A DNA stretch of 47,007 nt from Bacillota bacterium (GCA_023428025.1 JAEYZN010000042.1:1-47007); one strand, 5' to 3'; shown: positions 24,866-33,245, counted from the first letter of the stretch. Notes: a model not told the origin generated them from the sequence alone. Numbers and translations: made by a program.

Positions 24866-25397
24866 AATTCTTTATAAGGCGTAAATAAGGATGGCGGTCC
24901 GTAAGCGAATAGATCAGAACAGCCCCGTTCAAAACGGCTGAAAACGGCAAAACGCGCATATGCGGAACGGTTTTGATTAGTGAGTGGAAATGGATTCGTT
25001 GGCAAGGTGACATCTGAACAGACGAAAGCCTGACGCCATTTGCGGCAGGCAAGCATGCTCTTTACCATGAAAGGCACGCAGGGGTGATCATGTTCACCAG
25101 CTCGCTGCCTGACGGGATAACCTTTTCTCAGGGCGTTTCGTATCCAGCCGCATCCCCGAAGAAGATGATGAGGCCATACGTTTTCGGCTGGACAAGGCTG
25201 CGGATCATCGGGGCAGCGGTGGCAGGGCTGAACATCGGTCTGCTCACGATGGCGCTGCAAGGGATTTTTGGACAAGCTGAGTGTTCCTTTTTGGTTGGCA
25301 TGGAACTATAGATGCAGGTCAAAGCACCTCGGGATAAGCGCTATACGCTCCCTCAAATCAAGCCCATATACCGCTAATTTGGTCAAAACGATGCTGC
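24866..25397. other. Non-coding stretch between adhE control region and lipoprotein gene
   Basis: No gene here has a convincing ribosome site, composition and family match together. A 75-codon plus-strand frame (25084-25311) contains a hydrophobic stretch but lacks other support. Possibly decayed coding sequence. Confidence 0.4.
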
Positions 25398-26717
25398 TCA
25401 CGTCTCTTTATCCATTTGCGCTTGAATGGCAGGGCTGATATCGGTCGGTAGTTCCAATACTCTTCCGCCATCGATGGCGTTCAATACCAGCATATAATCT
25501 TCTTGTAGATTCTCTCCTATCTCTTGCGTATAATGAACAAACCAGGCCGGGACATACATCACTTCTTCGGGGTGATCTTTCACATCAACGATCGTCATGT
25601 TCATTTTTATGTTTGTGACCTTTGTCGGGAAGCTGTGATAGGAATTGATAAAGGTCATCATATCGCGTATTCTTTGTTTCATGTCTTCAAATGGCATGAG
25701 GCTGACGTTGTCAGCCATTTTGTCCTCAATTTCTAATGGCTCCCTCCAGACAAACGACTGGATTATACCCGTCTCTTCCACATAGATCTGAATTTCTTCC
25801 GGATTCAAAGGCGCCTTATAGTCGAATTCCTCTGCAATATAAAATGACACACCATTATTTGTTATCGCTGGAATTCCGTCGATATTGCGTGCAAACTTGA
25901 TGAAATATCCTTTGGATATCGGTTCTTCACTGTATTCGGCAAAATTGCCGCCTGACAGGCATGCGTAACGCTGTGCTTTCTCCCAGCTGTCGGCAACCAT
26001 ATAATCGACGCCAATTTCATACAGCATACTTTGAGCCGCTGCTATGGCGGCCTCCCCCGATATGGCGGCCTCTCCGATCCTGCCTTTGTCGTTCAATAAA
26101 GACACTCGCTCTGTTTCAATGTACCCGTTCATATATACAAATGTATCCGGACTGACGCTTATGCCGGCATACTCTCCGTCATCCGCCAAAAAGCTTCCGG
26201 CTGGCGACTGGTCCACGTTCCAATCCGTGATTTTTTCGGCCTCAACGGTCTCCGGTGCGGCCGCTATCATTTTCTCGAATTCCGCAACCATTTCCTCATC
26301 ATTGTATTTTTTTGCCAGAATGAGTTGTTTCTCCAATTCGGCCTTTGTAGGTTCCGTCTCTTTTATGACGTCTCTGCCCTTTGCGAAGCAGTCCACCAGG
26401 GACTGTATACGCGTATCATTAAACGTTGCCGGCTTCACTTTGTAGACGGGAACAGCCGTCACATTTGGGATGCTGATGGATGCGTTGATTTCGATTTTTG
26501 TATCGCTGCCCTTCATATCCAGCATCTCCTGCCAGATTGCGGGGACACTGTAGGCTGTAATAGACGAAGCGGCGTTTTCGATCTTATCCTCTAAACCGCC
26601 GCCGTAGACCACCGCTGTCTTTTCTGGTGTAGGCTGGCATCCACATGTCAGCAGCACAATGATTGACAAGAGGAGCACAGTTATTCTGGGCAAGACGCAT
26701 TTTATAAAATTCCACAT
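25398..26717 (-). CDS. DUF6034-like lipoprotein
   Basis: 439 residues. The N-terminus is a lipoprotein signal with a lipobox (LLLSIIVLLTCGC, Cys about 27), so the protein is anchored on the outer face of the membrane. The body is soluble with many beta and helical segments (SSITAYSVPAIWQEMLDMKG, YAGISVSPDTFVYMNGYIET, VMYVPAWFVHYTQEIG), a layout found in clostridial lipoproteins annotated DUF6034. The acidic linker at about 110-150 is coiled-coil-like (KAELEKQLILAKKYNDEEMV). AAGGAA supports ATG 26717. Function unknown. Confidence 0.8.
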   Translation of the reverse strand: MWNFIKCVLPRITVLLLSIIVLLTCGCQPTPEKTAVVYGGGLEDKIENAASSITAYSVPAIWQEMLDMKGSDTKIEINASISIPNVTAVPVYKVKPATFNDTRIQSLVDCFAKGRDVIKETEPTKAELEKQLILAKKYNDEEMVAEFEKMIAAAPETVEAEKITDWNVDQSPAGSFLADDGEYAGISVSPDTFVYMNGYIETERVSLLNDKGRIGEAAISGEAAIAAAQSMLYEIGVDYMVADSWEKAQRYACLSGGNFAEYSEEPISKGYFIKFARNIDGIPAITNNGVSFYIAEEFDYKAPLNPEEIQIYVEETGIIQSFVWREPLEIEDKMADNVSLMPFEDMKQRIRDMMTFINSYHSFPTKVTNIKMNMTIVDVKDHPEEVMYVPAWFVHYTQEIGENLQEDYMLVLNAIDGGRVLELPTDISPAIQAQMDKET

Positions 26718-26969
26718 AAGGTATTCCTTCTTTTTTTATTTCGGCCCATAAATATTGAGGTAAACCTTAACTATCCGTTGAAAGTCCATGCAAAAACGAC
26801 CTTGTCTATTCAGGCAAATGCTATAGTCATTTGTGACCTTTTTATATGGATACTTTATATAATAATAGAATTTTATTGTAAATTCAATATTTGCAGTAAC
26901 CACGGTCAGGAAAGAAGGATGTCCTGTGCGCTCCTTGATACGTTGAAGAAATCTGTAGCTATCGTGTGT

Positions 26970-27025
26970 GCCCGTTATACGCCTTGTGCATATCTCCATT
27001 AGCCCCGTGACCAACGGATAACGCG
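26970..27025 (-). pseudogene. Decayed 3' fragment of a second adhE
   Basis: On the minus strand this stretch reads RYPLVTGLMEICTRRITG, against RYPLVTELMEIYKKAYYG at the AdhE C-terminus (22006-22070). The DNA matches at most positions as well, so this is a true duplicate, not chance. No other part of adhE is recognisable in 26718-27183, and the remaining bases hold no supported gene. Confidence 0.75.
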
Positions 27026-27183
27026 ATGACCCATACCCCCAACCATATAAGGCCTGCTCTCGCAGTCGTTTTCCTTTGCCCCTTTCGCCGCTGTGAACAC
27101 CGTCACAAGGCTTTCGCGCTTCACATATCATAAACAGAAGAACCCTGTCGGGTCATAACATATATCGAAGCAGGTGAACGATC

Positions 27184-28170
27184 ATGAACCAAATGGACAA
27201 TGGCATTACACATATGAGCCTGCATCCTCTCGCGGCGAGGCGGCTGTCCGACACCACCAAAACGCGGCCGATGATGGAGAGCATCACGCCGCGCTGGTTT
27301 CTGGACTTTCTGCCCTGGGTGCCGGTGCAGGCCGGAATCTATCGGGTGAACCGCGTCAAGAGATTGCTGGAGCAGGATGAACCGGCCAACGAATACGGAG
27401 AGAAGCTGATCGAGTCCAAGCATTTACCCATCTGTGAGGACCGGATAACCGAAACTTATCCCGATTACGAATTACATCCCGATGAATACATGCTGAGCAT
27501 GGTGCAGACGATACTGCGCCTCAACACCAACGTGACGGACATATTCAATTGCCCCATCAACCAGAAAGACGAGCAGGTGCGCCTGGTCATCGAGGCCATG
27601 CGCGAGCGTCAGGAATGGGAGATGATCAATAACCCGGAGTTCGGGCTGGTGAACGCGGTGTCGCCCGACATGCGCGTCAGCACGCGCAAGGGCGCGCCCA
27701 CGCCGGACGACCTGGATGAGCTGCTGTCTCTGGTGTGGAAGAAGCCCGCGTTCTTTCTGGCGCACCCGCGGGCCATCGCGGCGTTCGGGCGGGAATGCAC
27801 GCGGCGGGGCGTGCCGCCGGTGGCGGTGCATATCATGGGGTCGCCGTTCATCACGTGGCGCGGCGTGCCGCTGGTGCCCTGCGATAAGCTGATGGTGGGC
27901 TGCCAGGCGAACGCGCGTCATTGCGGCGGGCGCACAAGCATACTGCTGGTGCGCGTCGGGGAGGCACAGCAGGGCGTTATCGGCCTGCATCAGCCGGGCG
28001 TGCCGGACGAAACTGAGATCCCCAGCCTGTCGATGCGGCTGGGCTGCGTTGATAATAGGGGCATCGCCTCGTACATTTTTAGCCTGTATTTCTCCGTCGC
28101 GGTGCTTTCGGGCGATGCGCTGGGTATGCTCGAGAATGTCGAGGTGGGCAGCTATTATGACTATAAATGA
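27184..28170 (+). CDS. Family 2A encapsulin shell protein (SrpI-like)
   Basis: 328 residues with an HK97-type shell fold expected. Diagnostic blocks match the SrpI/family 2A type: SITPRWFLDFLPWVPVQAGIYRVNR (about residues 33-57), STRKGAPTPDDLDELLSLVWKKPAFFLAHPRAIAAFGRECTRRGVPP (166-212), GSPFITWRGVPLVP (219-232), ASYIFSLYFSVAVLSGDALGMLENVEV (295-321). There is no cyclic-nucleotide-binding domain, which excludes family 2B. The long N-terminal arm is also typical of family 2. Seven cysteines are present. The subunits should assemble into a closed T=1 capsid around a cargo enzyme. AGGTGA precedes ATG 27184. The next gene, a cysteine desulfurase, overlaps by 14 bp and is the expected cargo. Confidence 0.93.
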   Translation: MNQMDNGITHMSLHPLAARRLSDTTKTRPMMESITPRWFLDFLPWVPVQAGIYRVNRVKRLLEQDEPANEYGEKLIESKHLPICEDRITETYPDYELHPDEYMLSMVQTILRLNTNVTDIFNCPINQKDEQVRLVIEAMRERQEWEMINNPEFGLVNAVSPDMRVSTRKGAPTPDDLDELLSLVWKKPAFFLAHPRAIAAFGRECTRRGVPPVAVHIMGSPFITWRGVPLVPCDKLMVGCQANARHCGGRTSILLVRVGEAQQGVIGLHQPGVPDETEIPSLSMRLGCVDNRGIASYIFSLYFSVAVLSGDALGMLENVEVGSYYDYK

Positions 28171-29524
28171 GTATCACGAATACCCGGAAGACACGCCCCT
28201 GCGCGACGTATTGAGCCGCGTGTACTGGGGCCGCGTCACGGAAGCGCCGTGCGGCATCCCCATAGCGGCACAGGCCGCGCCCACCAGAGCGCCGGGTTAC
28301 TATTTCGAGCAGCGCGAAGAGCCCGCCAACGTGCGCGGGGATTTTCCCATACTCAAGCGGCGCGTGAACGGGCATCCGCTGGTGTGGCTGGACAACGCCG
28401 CCACCACGCAAAAGCCGCAGTGTGTCATCGACGCGCTGGAGGACTATTACGGCACATACAACTCCAATGTGCACCGGGGAGCGCACACGCTGGCGCGGGA
28501 GGCCACCGCGGCTTTCGAGGAGGCCCGGGATAAGACAGGGGCGCTGATCGGCGCGCCGGAGCGCGAAGAGGTCATATTCGTGCGCGGCGCGACCGAGGCG
28601 ATCAACCTGGTGGCGACAAGCTGGGGCGGGGCGCATGTCCGCGAGGGCGACGAAATCATACTGACGGAGCTGGAGCACCACTCCAACATCGTGCCGTGGC
28701 AGCTGCTGGCGCAGCGTACCGGCGCGGTGCTCCGCGTCGCGCCCATCATGGACAGCGGCGACGTGGACCTGGCCGCGTATGAGAGGCTGTTCACGCCCCG
28801 CACCCGGCTTGCGGCGTTCAGCCACGTGTCCAACGTGCTGGGCACCGTAAACCCCGCGCGGCTGATGTGCGAGATCGCGCACAGGTACGGGGCTCTGGCG
28901 CTGGTGGACGGGGCCCAGTCCGCCGCGCACCTGCCGGTGAACGTGAAGGACATGGACACGGACTTCTTTGTGCTGTCCGGGCACAAGATGTACGGACCGA
29001 CGGGCATCGGCGTGCTGTACGGCAAGCGGGAGCTGCTGGAGCAGATGCCGCCGTATCAGGGCGGTGGCGGCATGATCGACAGCGTGACGTTCGAGAACAC
29101 GCGCTACCGGCAGACGCCGGAGAAGTTCGAGGCGGGCACCGGCAACATCGCGGATGCGGTGGCGATGGGGGCGGCGGCGGAGTACCTGCGCCGTATCGGG
29201 CTGGAACGCATCCGTGTGCACGAGGACACGCTGACGCAGCGCGCGATGGCGGGCCTGGCACGCATCAAAGGCGTGCGGCTCATCGGCGCACCAAAGGAAA
29301 AGGCCGGCGTCGTGACGTTCCTGGTGGACGGCGTGAAGCCGGAACATATTGCGCAGCGGCTGGACGCGCAGGGCATCGCGATCAGAGCGGGGCACCACTG
29401 CGCCCAGCCCGCGCTGCATCACTACGGTCTCAGCAGCGCGGCGCGCGCGTCTCTGGGCGTGTACAACACGCAGGACGACGTGGACGCGCTGGTGCATGCC
29501 GTGGCCGGAATGGCCGGCAAATAA
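28157..29524 (+). CDS. Encapsulin-associated cysteine desulfurase (SufS type)
   Basis: 455 residues. Removes sulfur from cysteine as an enzyme-bound persulfide, giving alanine. PLP lysine is K277 (SGHKMYGP), the PLP-contacting Asp is D251 (DGAQS), and the catalytic cysteine is C415 (RAGHHCAQPALHHYG). The type II SufS core begins near residue 62 (DFPILKRRV..LVWLDNAATTQKP). The preceding 60 residues (EYHEYPEDTPLRDVLSRVYWGRVTEA, then a Pro/Ala-rich stretch) are not in ordinary SufS and probably direct loading into the shell; they are shorter than the roughly 200-residue leader of the cyanobacterial cargo. The start lies 14 bp inside the shell gene behind GAGGTGG, indicating coupled translation. 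A strong terminator follows. Confidence 0.95.
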   Translation: MTINEYHEYPEDTPLRDVLSRVYWGRVTEAPCGIPIAAQAAPTRAPGYYFEQREEPANVRGDFPILKRRVNGHPLVWLDNAATTQKPQCVIDALEDYYGTYNSNVHRGAHTLAREATAAFEEARDKTGALIGAPEREEVIFVRGATEAINLVATSWGGAHVREGDEIILTELEHHSNIVPWQLLAQRTGAVLRVAPIMDSGDVDLAAYERLFTPRTRLAAFSHVSNVLGTVNPARLMCEIAHRYGALALVDGAQSAAHLPVNVKDMDTDFFVLSGHKMYGPTGIGVLYGKRELLEQMPPYQGGGGMIDSVTFENTRYRQTPEKFEAGTGNIADAVAMGAAAEYLRRIGLERIRVHEDTLTQRAMAGLARIKGVRLIGAPKEKAGVVTFLVDGVKPEHIAQRLDAQGIAIRAGHHCAQPALHHYGLSSAARASLGVYNTQDDVDALVHAVAGMAGK

Positions 29525-29600
29525 AGCCGGCCGGCCAATGAGTACCTGAAGTGACGATGGCTTTTTGAGGTACCAAAAGAGGGGGCAAAGGGTCTGGGGC

Positions 29601-29632
29601 AAAAGGAGCGTTTCGGCGGAGGCGTTCCTTTT
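29601..29632 (+). terminator. Terminator of the encapsulin operon
   Basis: AAAAGGAGCG (29601-29610) pairs with CGTTCCTTTT (29623-29632), a 10-bp stem with a 12-nt loop, ending in TTTTAT. Confidence 0.7.
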
Positions 29633-29692
29633 ATCTTCCACGAATCGTTAAGCGGCCGACCAGGCCCGGATTTTCGTTTTAAAAATTCCGGT

Positions 29693-29719
29693 TAAGAAAA
29701 AAGGTATGAAAACCGATAA
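29693..29719 (+). promoter_or_regulatory. Sigma-28 (SigD/FliA) type flagellin promoter
   Basis: TAAG (29693-29696), 15-nt spacer, ACCGATAA (29712-29719), against the consensus TAAA-N15-GCCGATAA. It precedes the two flagellin frames. Confidence 0.7.
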
Positions 29720-29744
29720 AAATAGATGAGGCTGGTATCAGGTT

Positions 29745-29786
29745 AAGCCGGTTATTCGCACGGATGCGGGACAGGTGTCATGGAGG
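29745..29786 (+). promoter_or_regulatory. Leader of the first flagellin gene, candidate CsrA sites
   Basis: A short stem-loop CGCA-CGGA-TGCG (29757-29768) displays GGA in its loop. The ribosome site TGGAGGAT (29781-29788) supplies a second GGA. Two such GGA sites, one over the ribosome site, are how CsrA represses flagellin in Bacillus. The same 25-base block recurs at 30387-30411. Confidence 0.5.
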
Positions 29787-29793
29787 ATACAAT

Positions 29794-30270
29794 ATGCGGA
29801 TCAGAAGCAGCGTGATAGTGCTTTTCGTCCAACGTATGAACAGTATCCAGAACACCCGCATGGCGAAGGCCGCCAGGCGGGTGACTTCAGGTTCCCGTAT
29901 AAACTCCGCGGCTGACGATCCGGCCGGGTTTTCCATATCCGAAAAACTGCGCGCGCGCATCCGCGGCATGTCGGTGTCGGTCAGAAACAGCGAAAACGCT
30001 GTCTCGCTGGTGCAGCCGGCTGTGGCTGTGCAGGCCTCGGGCGCCAACGACGACACCACGGACAGAAAGGCTCTTGACGCCAAATACCGGCAGGTGGTGG
30101 AGGAGCTGGGCGACATCGCGACCAAAACACGCTACAACGGCAGGGTGCTGCTGGACGGATCCTTGGATGACGGCCAGGCCGGCGCTTTTTTCTATTCGGA
30201 GGATTACTTGGCCGGCGGCAGCGGAGAGACAACAGGATACGCGAATATGGGCGGCCTTCGCTGCCCATGA
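29794..30270 (+). CDS. Truncated flagellin-like protein
   Basis: 158 residues from ATG 29794 with GGAGG seven bases upstream. The N-terminal flagellin helices are clear (SGSRINSAADDPAGFSISEKLRARIRGM, KTRYNGRVLLDGS), but the C-terminal D1/D0 helices needed for filament assembly are absent, and about 16 residues (the ETHAILQRMRELAI region of its neighbour) are missing between VQPAVAVQ and the NDDTTDRKALDAKY block. A +1/-1 shift near 30250 would add an acidic tail (AAHEEDETAETAAGAYYQPQ) ending at 30328. It is most likely a decaying duplicate of the next gene, though its promoter, leader and ribosome site look intact. Confidence 0.75.
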   Translation: MRIRSSVIVLFVQRMNSIQNTRMAKAARRVTSGSRINSAADDPAGFSISEKLRARIRGMSVSVRNSENAVSLVQPAVAVQASGANDDTTDRKALDAKYRQVVEELGDIATKTRYNGRVLLDGSLDDGQAGAFFYSEDYLAGGSGETTGYANMGGLRCP

Positions 30271-30386
30271 GGAGGATGAGACGGCCGAAACAGCGGCCGG
30301 CGCTTATTATCAGCCGCAAGAGACGTAACCAGGCGTGCGGGCGCACGCAGAAATATAACGAACGCCCTGCCGGACGAGGGAAACCG

Positions 30387-30428
30387 AAGCCGGTTATTCG
30401 CACGGATGCGGAAAGGGTATCACGGAGG
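30387..30428 (+). promoter_or_regulatory. Leader of the full flagellin gene, duplicate of the first
   Basis: The 25-base block 30387-30411 is identical to 29745-29769, including the CGCA-CGGA-TGCG stem-loop (30399-30410), and CGGAGGAT at 30423-30430 is the ribosome site with a second GGA. Conservation of exactly this block in both copies points to function. Confidence 0.55.
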
Positions 30429-30435
30429 ATACGTT

Positions 30436-31662
30436 ATGAGAATAGCAAACAATTCCACCGCGCTGTTTATACACCACCAATACAACCTGCACAATAACCA
30501 GATCGCCAAGTCGGCCATGAGGCTGTCGTCGGGATACCGGATCAATTCCGCCGCGGACGACCCCGCCGGGCTGGCCATCTCCGAAAAGATGCGTGCGCAG
30601 ATACGCGGACTGAATATGGCGGCGCGCAACTGCGAGGACGCCATCTCGCTGGTGCAGACGGCGGAGGGCGCATTGGCCGAAACACACGCCATACTGCAGC
30701 GCATGCGCGAGCTGGCCATCCAGGCCGCGTCGGACACCAACGACGACTATACGGACCGCGCCGCGCTGGACGCGGAATACCAGCAGCTGCTCGAAGAGCT
30801 GGCAGATATCGCGTCCCAGACGCGCTTCAACGGGCGGCCGTTGCTGGACGGTTCGGTGGACGCCGAAACCGGCAAATCGGTGGGCTTCCTGTGGGGCATA
30901 ACGTCCGCCGACCCGGCGGACGTCGCGGCGATAAGCGCAGGACTTCAGATCAGCACCACCGGCATGAAGTTGAACGTATCCGCCAGCGTGACGTTTGCCG
31001 CGGCTGAGGATGAGACCGCGCCGGGGGCGGAAGACGCTCAGTCCGCCAGACTGACCATTACGGACGGTGTGAACACGTACTACGTATACGCCGGGGCGCA
31101 GGGCGGCGCGGACGGCGCCGAATTCACGGCGGGAACATATGACATCGTGGACGCATCGGGCAGGGTGAAGGGCAAGGCGGTGATGAACGCCGCGGCTGCC
31201 AGCGCGATTGGCAACGCCAACGCGACGGATGGCATGCAGATCATTTCCATGCCGGAAGCGCACGGCGGCCTCATCATTCAGGCGGGCGCCAACAGCGGAG
31301 ACACGCTGATGATCTCCATCCGCAGCATGTCGCCGGGGCGCCTCGGCCTAACGGGCTCGGGCGTGTCCACACGGGAGGCGGCCTCCGCCGCGACGGACCT
31401 GTTGGACAGAGCGATTCAGGCGGTGTCCACCGAGCGTGGGCGGCTGGGCGGCCTGCAGAACCGGCTGGAGCACAAGATCAACAACCTGAACACGCAGGCG
31501 GAGAACCTCACGGCGGCGGAGAGCCGTATTCGGGATGTGGATATGGCGAAGGAGATGATGGCGTACACCAAGGCGCGCATACAGGCGCAGGTGGCCACGG
31601 CGATGCTGGCCCAGGCCAACAGCGCGCCGGAGAATGTGCTGACGCTGCTCCGGAGTTTATGA
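30436..31662 (+). CDS. fliC: Flagellin
   Basis: 408 residues. N-terminal D0/D1 (SGYRINSAADDPAGLAISEKMRAQIRGL, ISLVQTAEGALAETHAILQRMRELAIQAASDTN) and C-terminal D1/D0 (LGGLQNRLEHKINNLNTQAENLTAAESRIRDVDMAKEMMAYTKARIQAQVATAMLAQANSAPENVLTLL) are complete. The central about 170 residues form a variable, surface-exposed domain with acidic and glycine-rich loops. GGAGG precedes ATG 30436. It is secreted by the flagellar type III system and forms the filament. motA and motB follow within 40 bp. Confidence 0.96.
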   Translation: MRIANNSTALFIHHQYNLHNNQIAKSAMRLSSGYRINSAADDPAGLAISEKMRAQIRGLNMAARNCEDAISLVQTAEGALAETHAILQRMRELAIQAASDTNDDYTDRAALDAEYQQLLEELADIASQTRFNGRPLLDGSVDAETGKSVGFLWGITSADPADVAAISAGLQISTTGMKLNVSASVTFAAAEDETAPGAEDAQSARLTITDGVNTYYVYAGAQGGADGAEFTAGTYDIVDASGRVKGKAVMNAAAASAIGNANATDGMQIISMPEAHGGLIIQAGANSGDTLMISIRSMSPGRLGLTGSGVSTREAASAATDLLDRAIQAVSTERGRLGGLQNRLEHKINNLNTQAENLTAAESRIRDVDMAKEMMAYTKARIQAQVATAMLAQANSAPENVLTLLRSL

Positions 31663-31699
31663 TGACGACTGATGGACGATACAAGTTTGGAGGTACACC

Positions 31700-32533
31700 G
31701 TGTTAAAACGAGGAAAATCAACATTGGTCGGACTGATAGTGAGCCTGGCGATGGTTATTGGCGGGGTCATCGCTACGGGAGAGCCTGAATCATTCTGGAA
31801 TCTGCCGTCATTGTTTATTATCATGGGAGGCACCTTGGGGGCTGTTATTATCGCCTTTCCTCCAAAAAGGCTCAAAACATTCGGGCCGGTTATGAAGAAA
31901 GCTTTCGTGAAGGAAAAGTTTGATTTAAAGCAGGATATAATGACTCTGGTTAGGCTGGCGGAGATATCAAGAAGGGAAGGGCTGCTGGTTCTTGAAGATG
32001 TCGTGGACCAATATGTGGATGATGAATTCCTGAGAAAGGGAATTCTGCACATCATTGACGGCGCGGATGAGGAGCATCTCAGATATCTGCTGGAGGGCTC
32101 CACACACTTCATGAAGCAAAGACATCAAAAGGGCGTCGCCATGCTGGACAAGATAGCGTCCACCGCACCCGCGCTGGGCCTTCTGGGAACCTATGTCGGG
32201 CTGATCCCCATGCTGAACAACCTGGACGACCCGACAAAGCTGGGGCCCATGATGGCGCTGGAGTTGGTATCGTCGTTCTACGGCGCTTTTATTGCCTATG
32301 TGATATTCGCGCCGCTGGCCAAGAGATTGAAATTTATGAGCAAAGAAGAAGAAACAAGACGGGAACTATTGATTGAAGGCCTGGTTTCCATCCTGCAGGG
32401 CAAAAATCCCAAGATGATCAAAGAAGAGCTTGCCGCCTTTGCGAATCTGGATATGAACACGATACAGGAAAAAGAACTGTCCGATACATTCAAAGCAAGA
32501 GAGATGATAAGCAGCTATGAAGGCCAAAAGTAG
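31700..32533 (+). CDS. motA: Flagellar stator protein MotA
   Basis: 277 residues with four membrane helices (first pair about residues 8-50, second pair about 150-205) and a cytoplasmic loop. Conserved stator motifs: LFIIMGGTLGAVIIAFP, TAPALGLLGTYVGLIPML and GAFIAYVIFAPLAKRLKFMS. Forms the proton channel of the flagellar motor with MotB. It starts at GTG 31700 after GGAGGT and overlaps motB by 17 bp. It is probably in the flagellin transcript. Confidence 0.96.
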   Translation: MLKRGKSTLVGLIVSLAMVIGGVIATGEPESFWNLPSLFIIMGGTLGAVIIAFPPKRLKTFGPVMKKAFVKEKFDLKQDIMTLVRLAEISRREGLLVLEDVVDQYVDDEFLRKGILHIIDGADEEHLRYLLEGSTHFMKQRHQKGVAMLDKIASTAPALGLLGTYVGLIPMLNNLDDPTKLGPMMALELVSSFYGAFIAYVIFAPLAKRLKFMSKEEETRRELLIEGLVSILQGKNPKMIKEELAAFANLDMNTIQEKELSDTFKAREMISSYEGQK

Positions 32534-33245
32534 ATTCGCAAAGGCTGACGCCGAATATGATGAGCAGGAAGCGAATTGGCAGGACAGCTACAGCGACCTG
32601 ATGACAGACCTTCTTGCCATATTTGTTATACTGTTTTCGTTTGCCATGATGTCCCAGGCAAGTGTGGCGAATGCCGCCGCCAATAGACAGAGCGCCATGG
32701 AAGCGGTTGTGGAAAGCACGATGCCGTCCGAACAGGAAAGCCTGGTGTTTCTTGAGGAGGATGAAAATATCGTTACTGAGGAAAAAGGATTTGACAGCCT
32801 TTACGAATCGTTGAAGGCGTACATAAAAGAGGAAGGGCTCTCCGGCCAGCTCAGCGTCACCAAGCTTGGCGACACCCAGATACTCCTGCGCGTCGCGGAT
32901 TCGGTCTTCTTTGATTCGGGACAGGCCGACATCAATGCGGATGCCGAGCCGCTGATCCGTAAGATCTCGGATATATTCACGGAGTATGAGAATTCGATCA
33001 GGATGGTGCGGATAGAGGGGCATACCGATGACCGTCCCATCAACACCAGACAGTTCGGAAGCAACTGGGAACTGTCGACAAGCCGTGCGGTAAATGTGCT
33101 GAGGCGCATTTTGGAGATATCCCGGAATGAGCCGGAGCTGTTCTCCGCAGTCGGTTACAGTGAGTTCTATCCGATTGCTGATAATGATACGATGGAGGGC
33201 AGGGCCAAGAACAGGCGCGTGGACTTCTTCATTGAAGCCCAGTGA
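32517..33245 (+). CDS. motB: Flagellar stator protein MotB
   Basis: 242 residues. One membrane helix near the N-terminus (DLMTDLLAIFVILFSFAMMS) with the proton-binding Asp at D27 (YSDLMT). The C-terminal half is an OmpA-like peptidoglycan-binding domain (VADSVFFDSGQADINADAEP, RIEGHTDDRPI, NRRVDFFIE). It anchors the stator to the cell wall. Translation is coupled to motA by overlap. A terminator at 33342 ends the unit. Confidence 0.96.
   Translation: MKAKSRFAKADAEYDEQEANWQDSYSDLMTDLLAIFVILFSFAMMSQASVANAAANRQSAMEAVVESTMPSEQESLVFLEEDENIVTEEKGFDSLYESLKAYIKEEGLSGQLSVTKLGDTQILLRVADSVFFDSGQADINADAEPLIRKISDIFTEYENSIRMVRIEGHTDDRPINTRQFGSNWELSTSRAVNVLRRILEISRNEPELFSAVGYSEFYPIADNDTMEGRAKNRRVDFFIEAQ

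Noticed and set aside
25084..25311. 75-codon plus-strand frame with a hydrophobic stretch
   Set aside because: The ribosome site is poorly spaced, no family match comes to mind, and the opposite strand is equally open; probably non-coding or decayed.
26736..27131. 131-codon minus-strand frame before the encapsulin operon
   Set aside because: Only a short internal part resembles the AdhE C-terminus; the rest is unstructured, so it was called an adhE remnant rather than a gene.
28079..29641. 520-codon minus-strand frame opposite the desulfurase
   Set aside because: Antisense shadow of a gene with clear catalytic motifs; composition is Arg/His-rich with no family signal.
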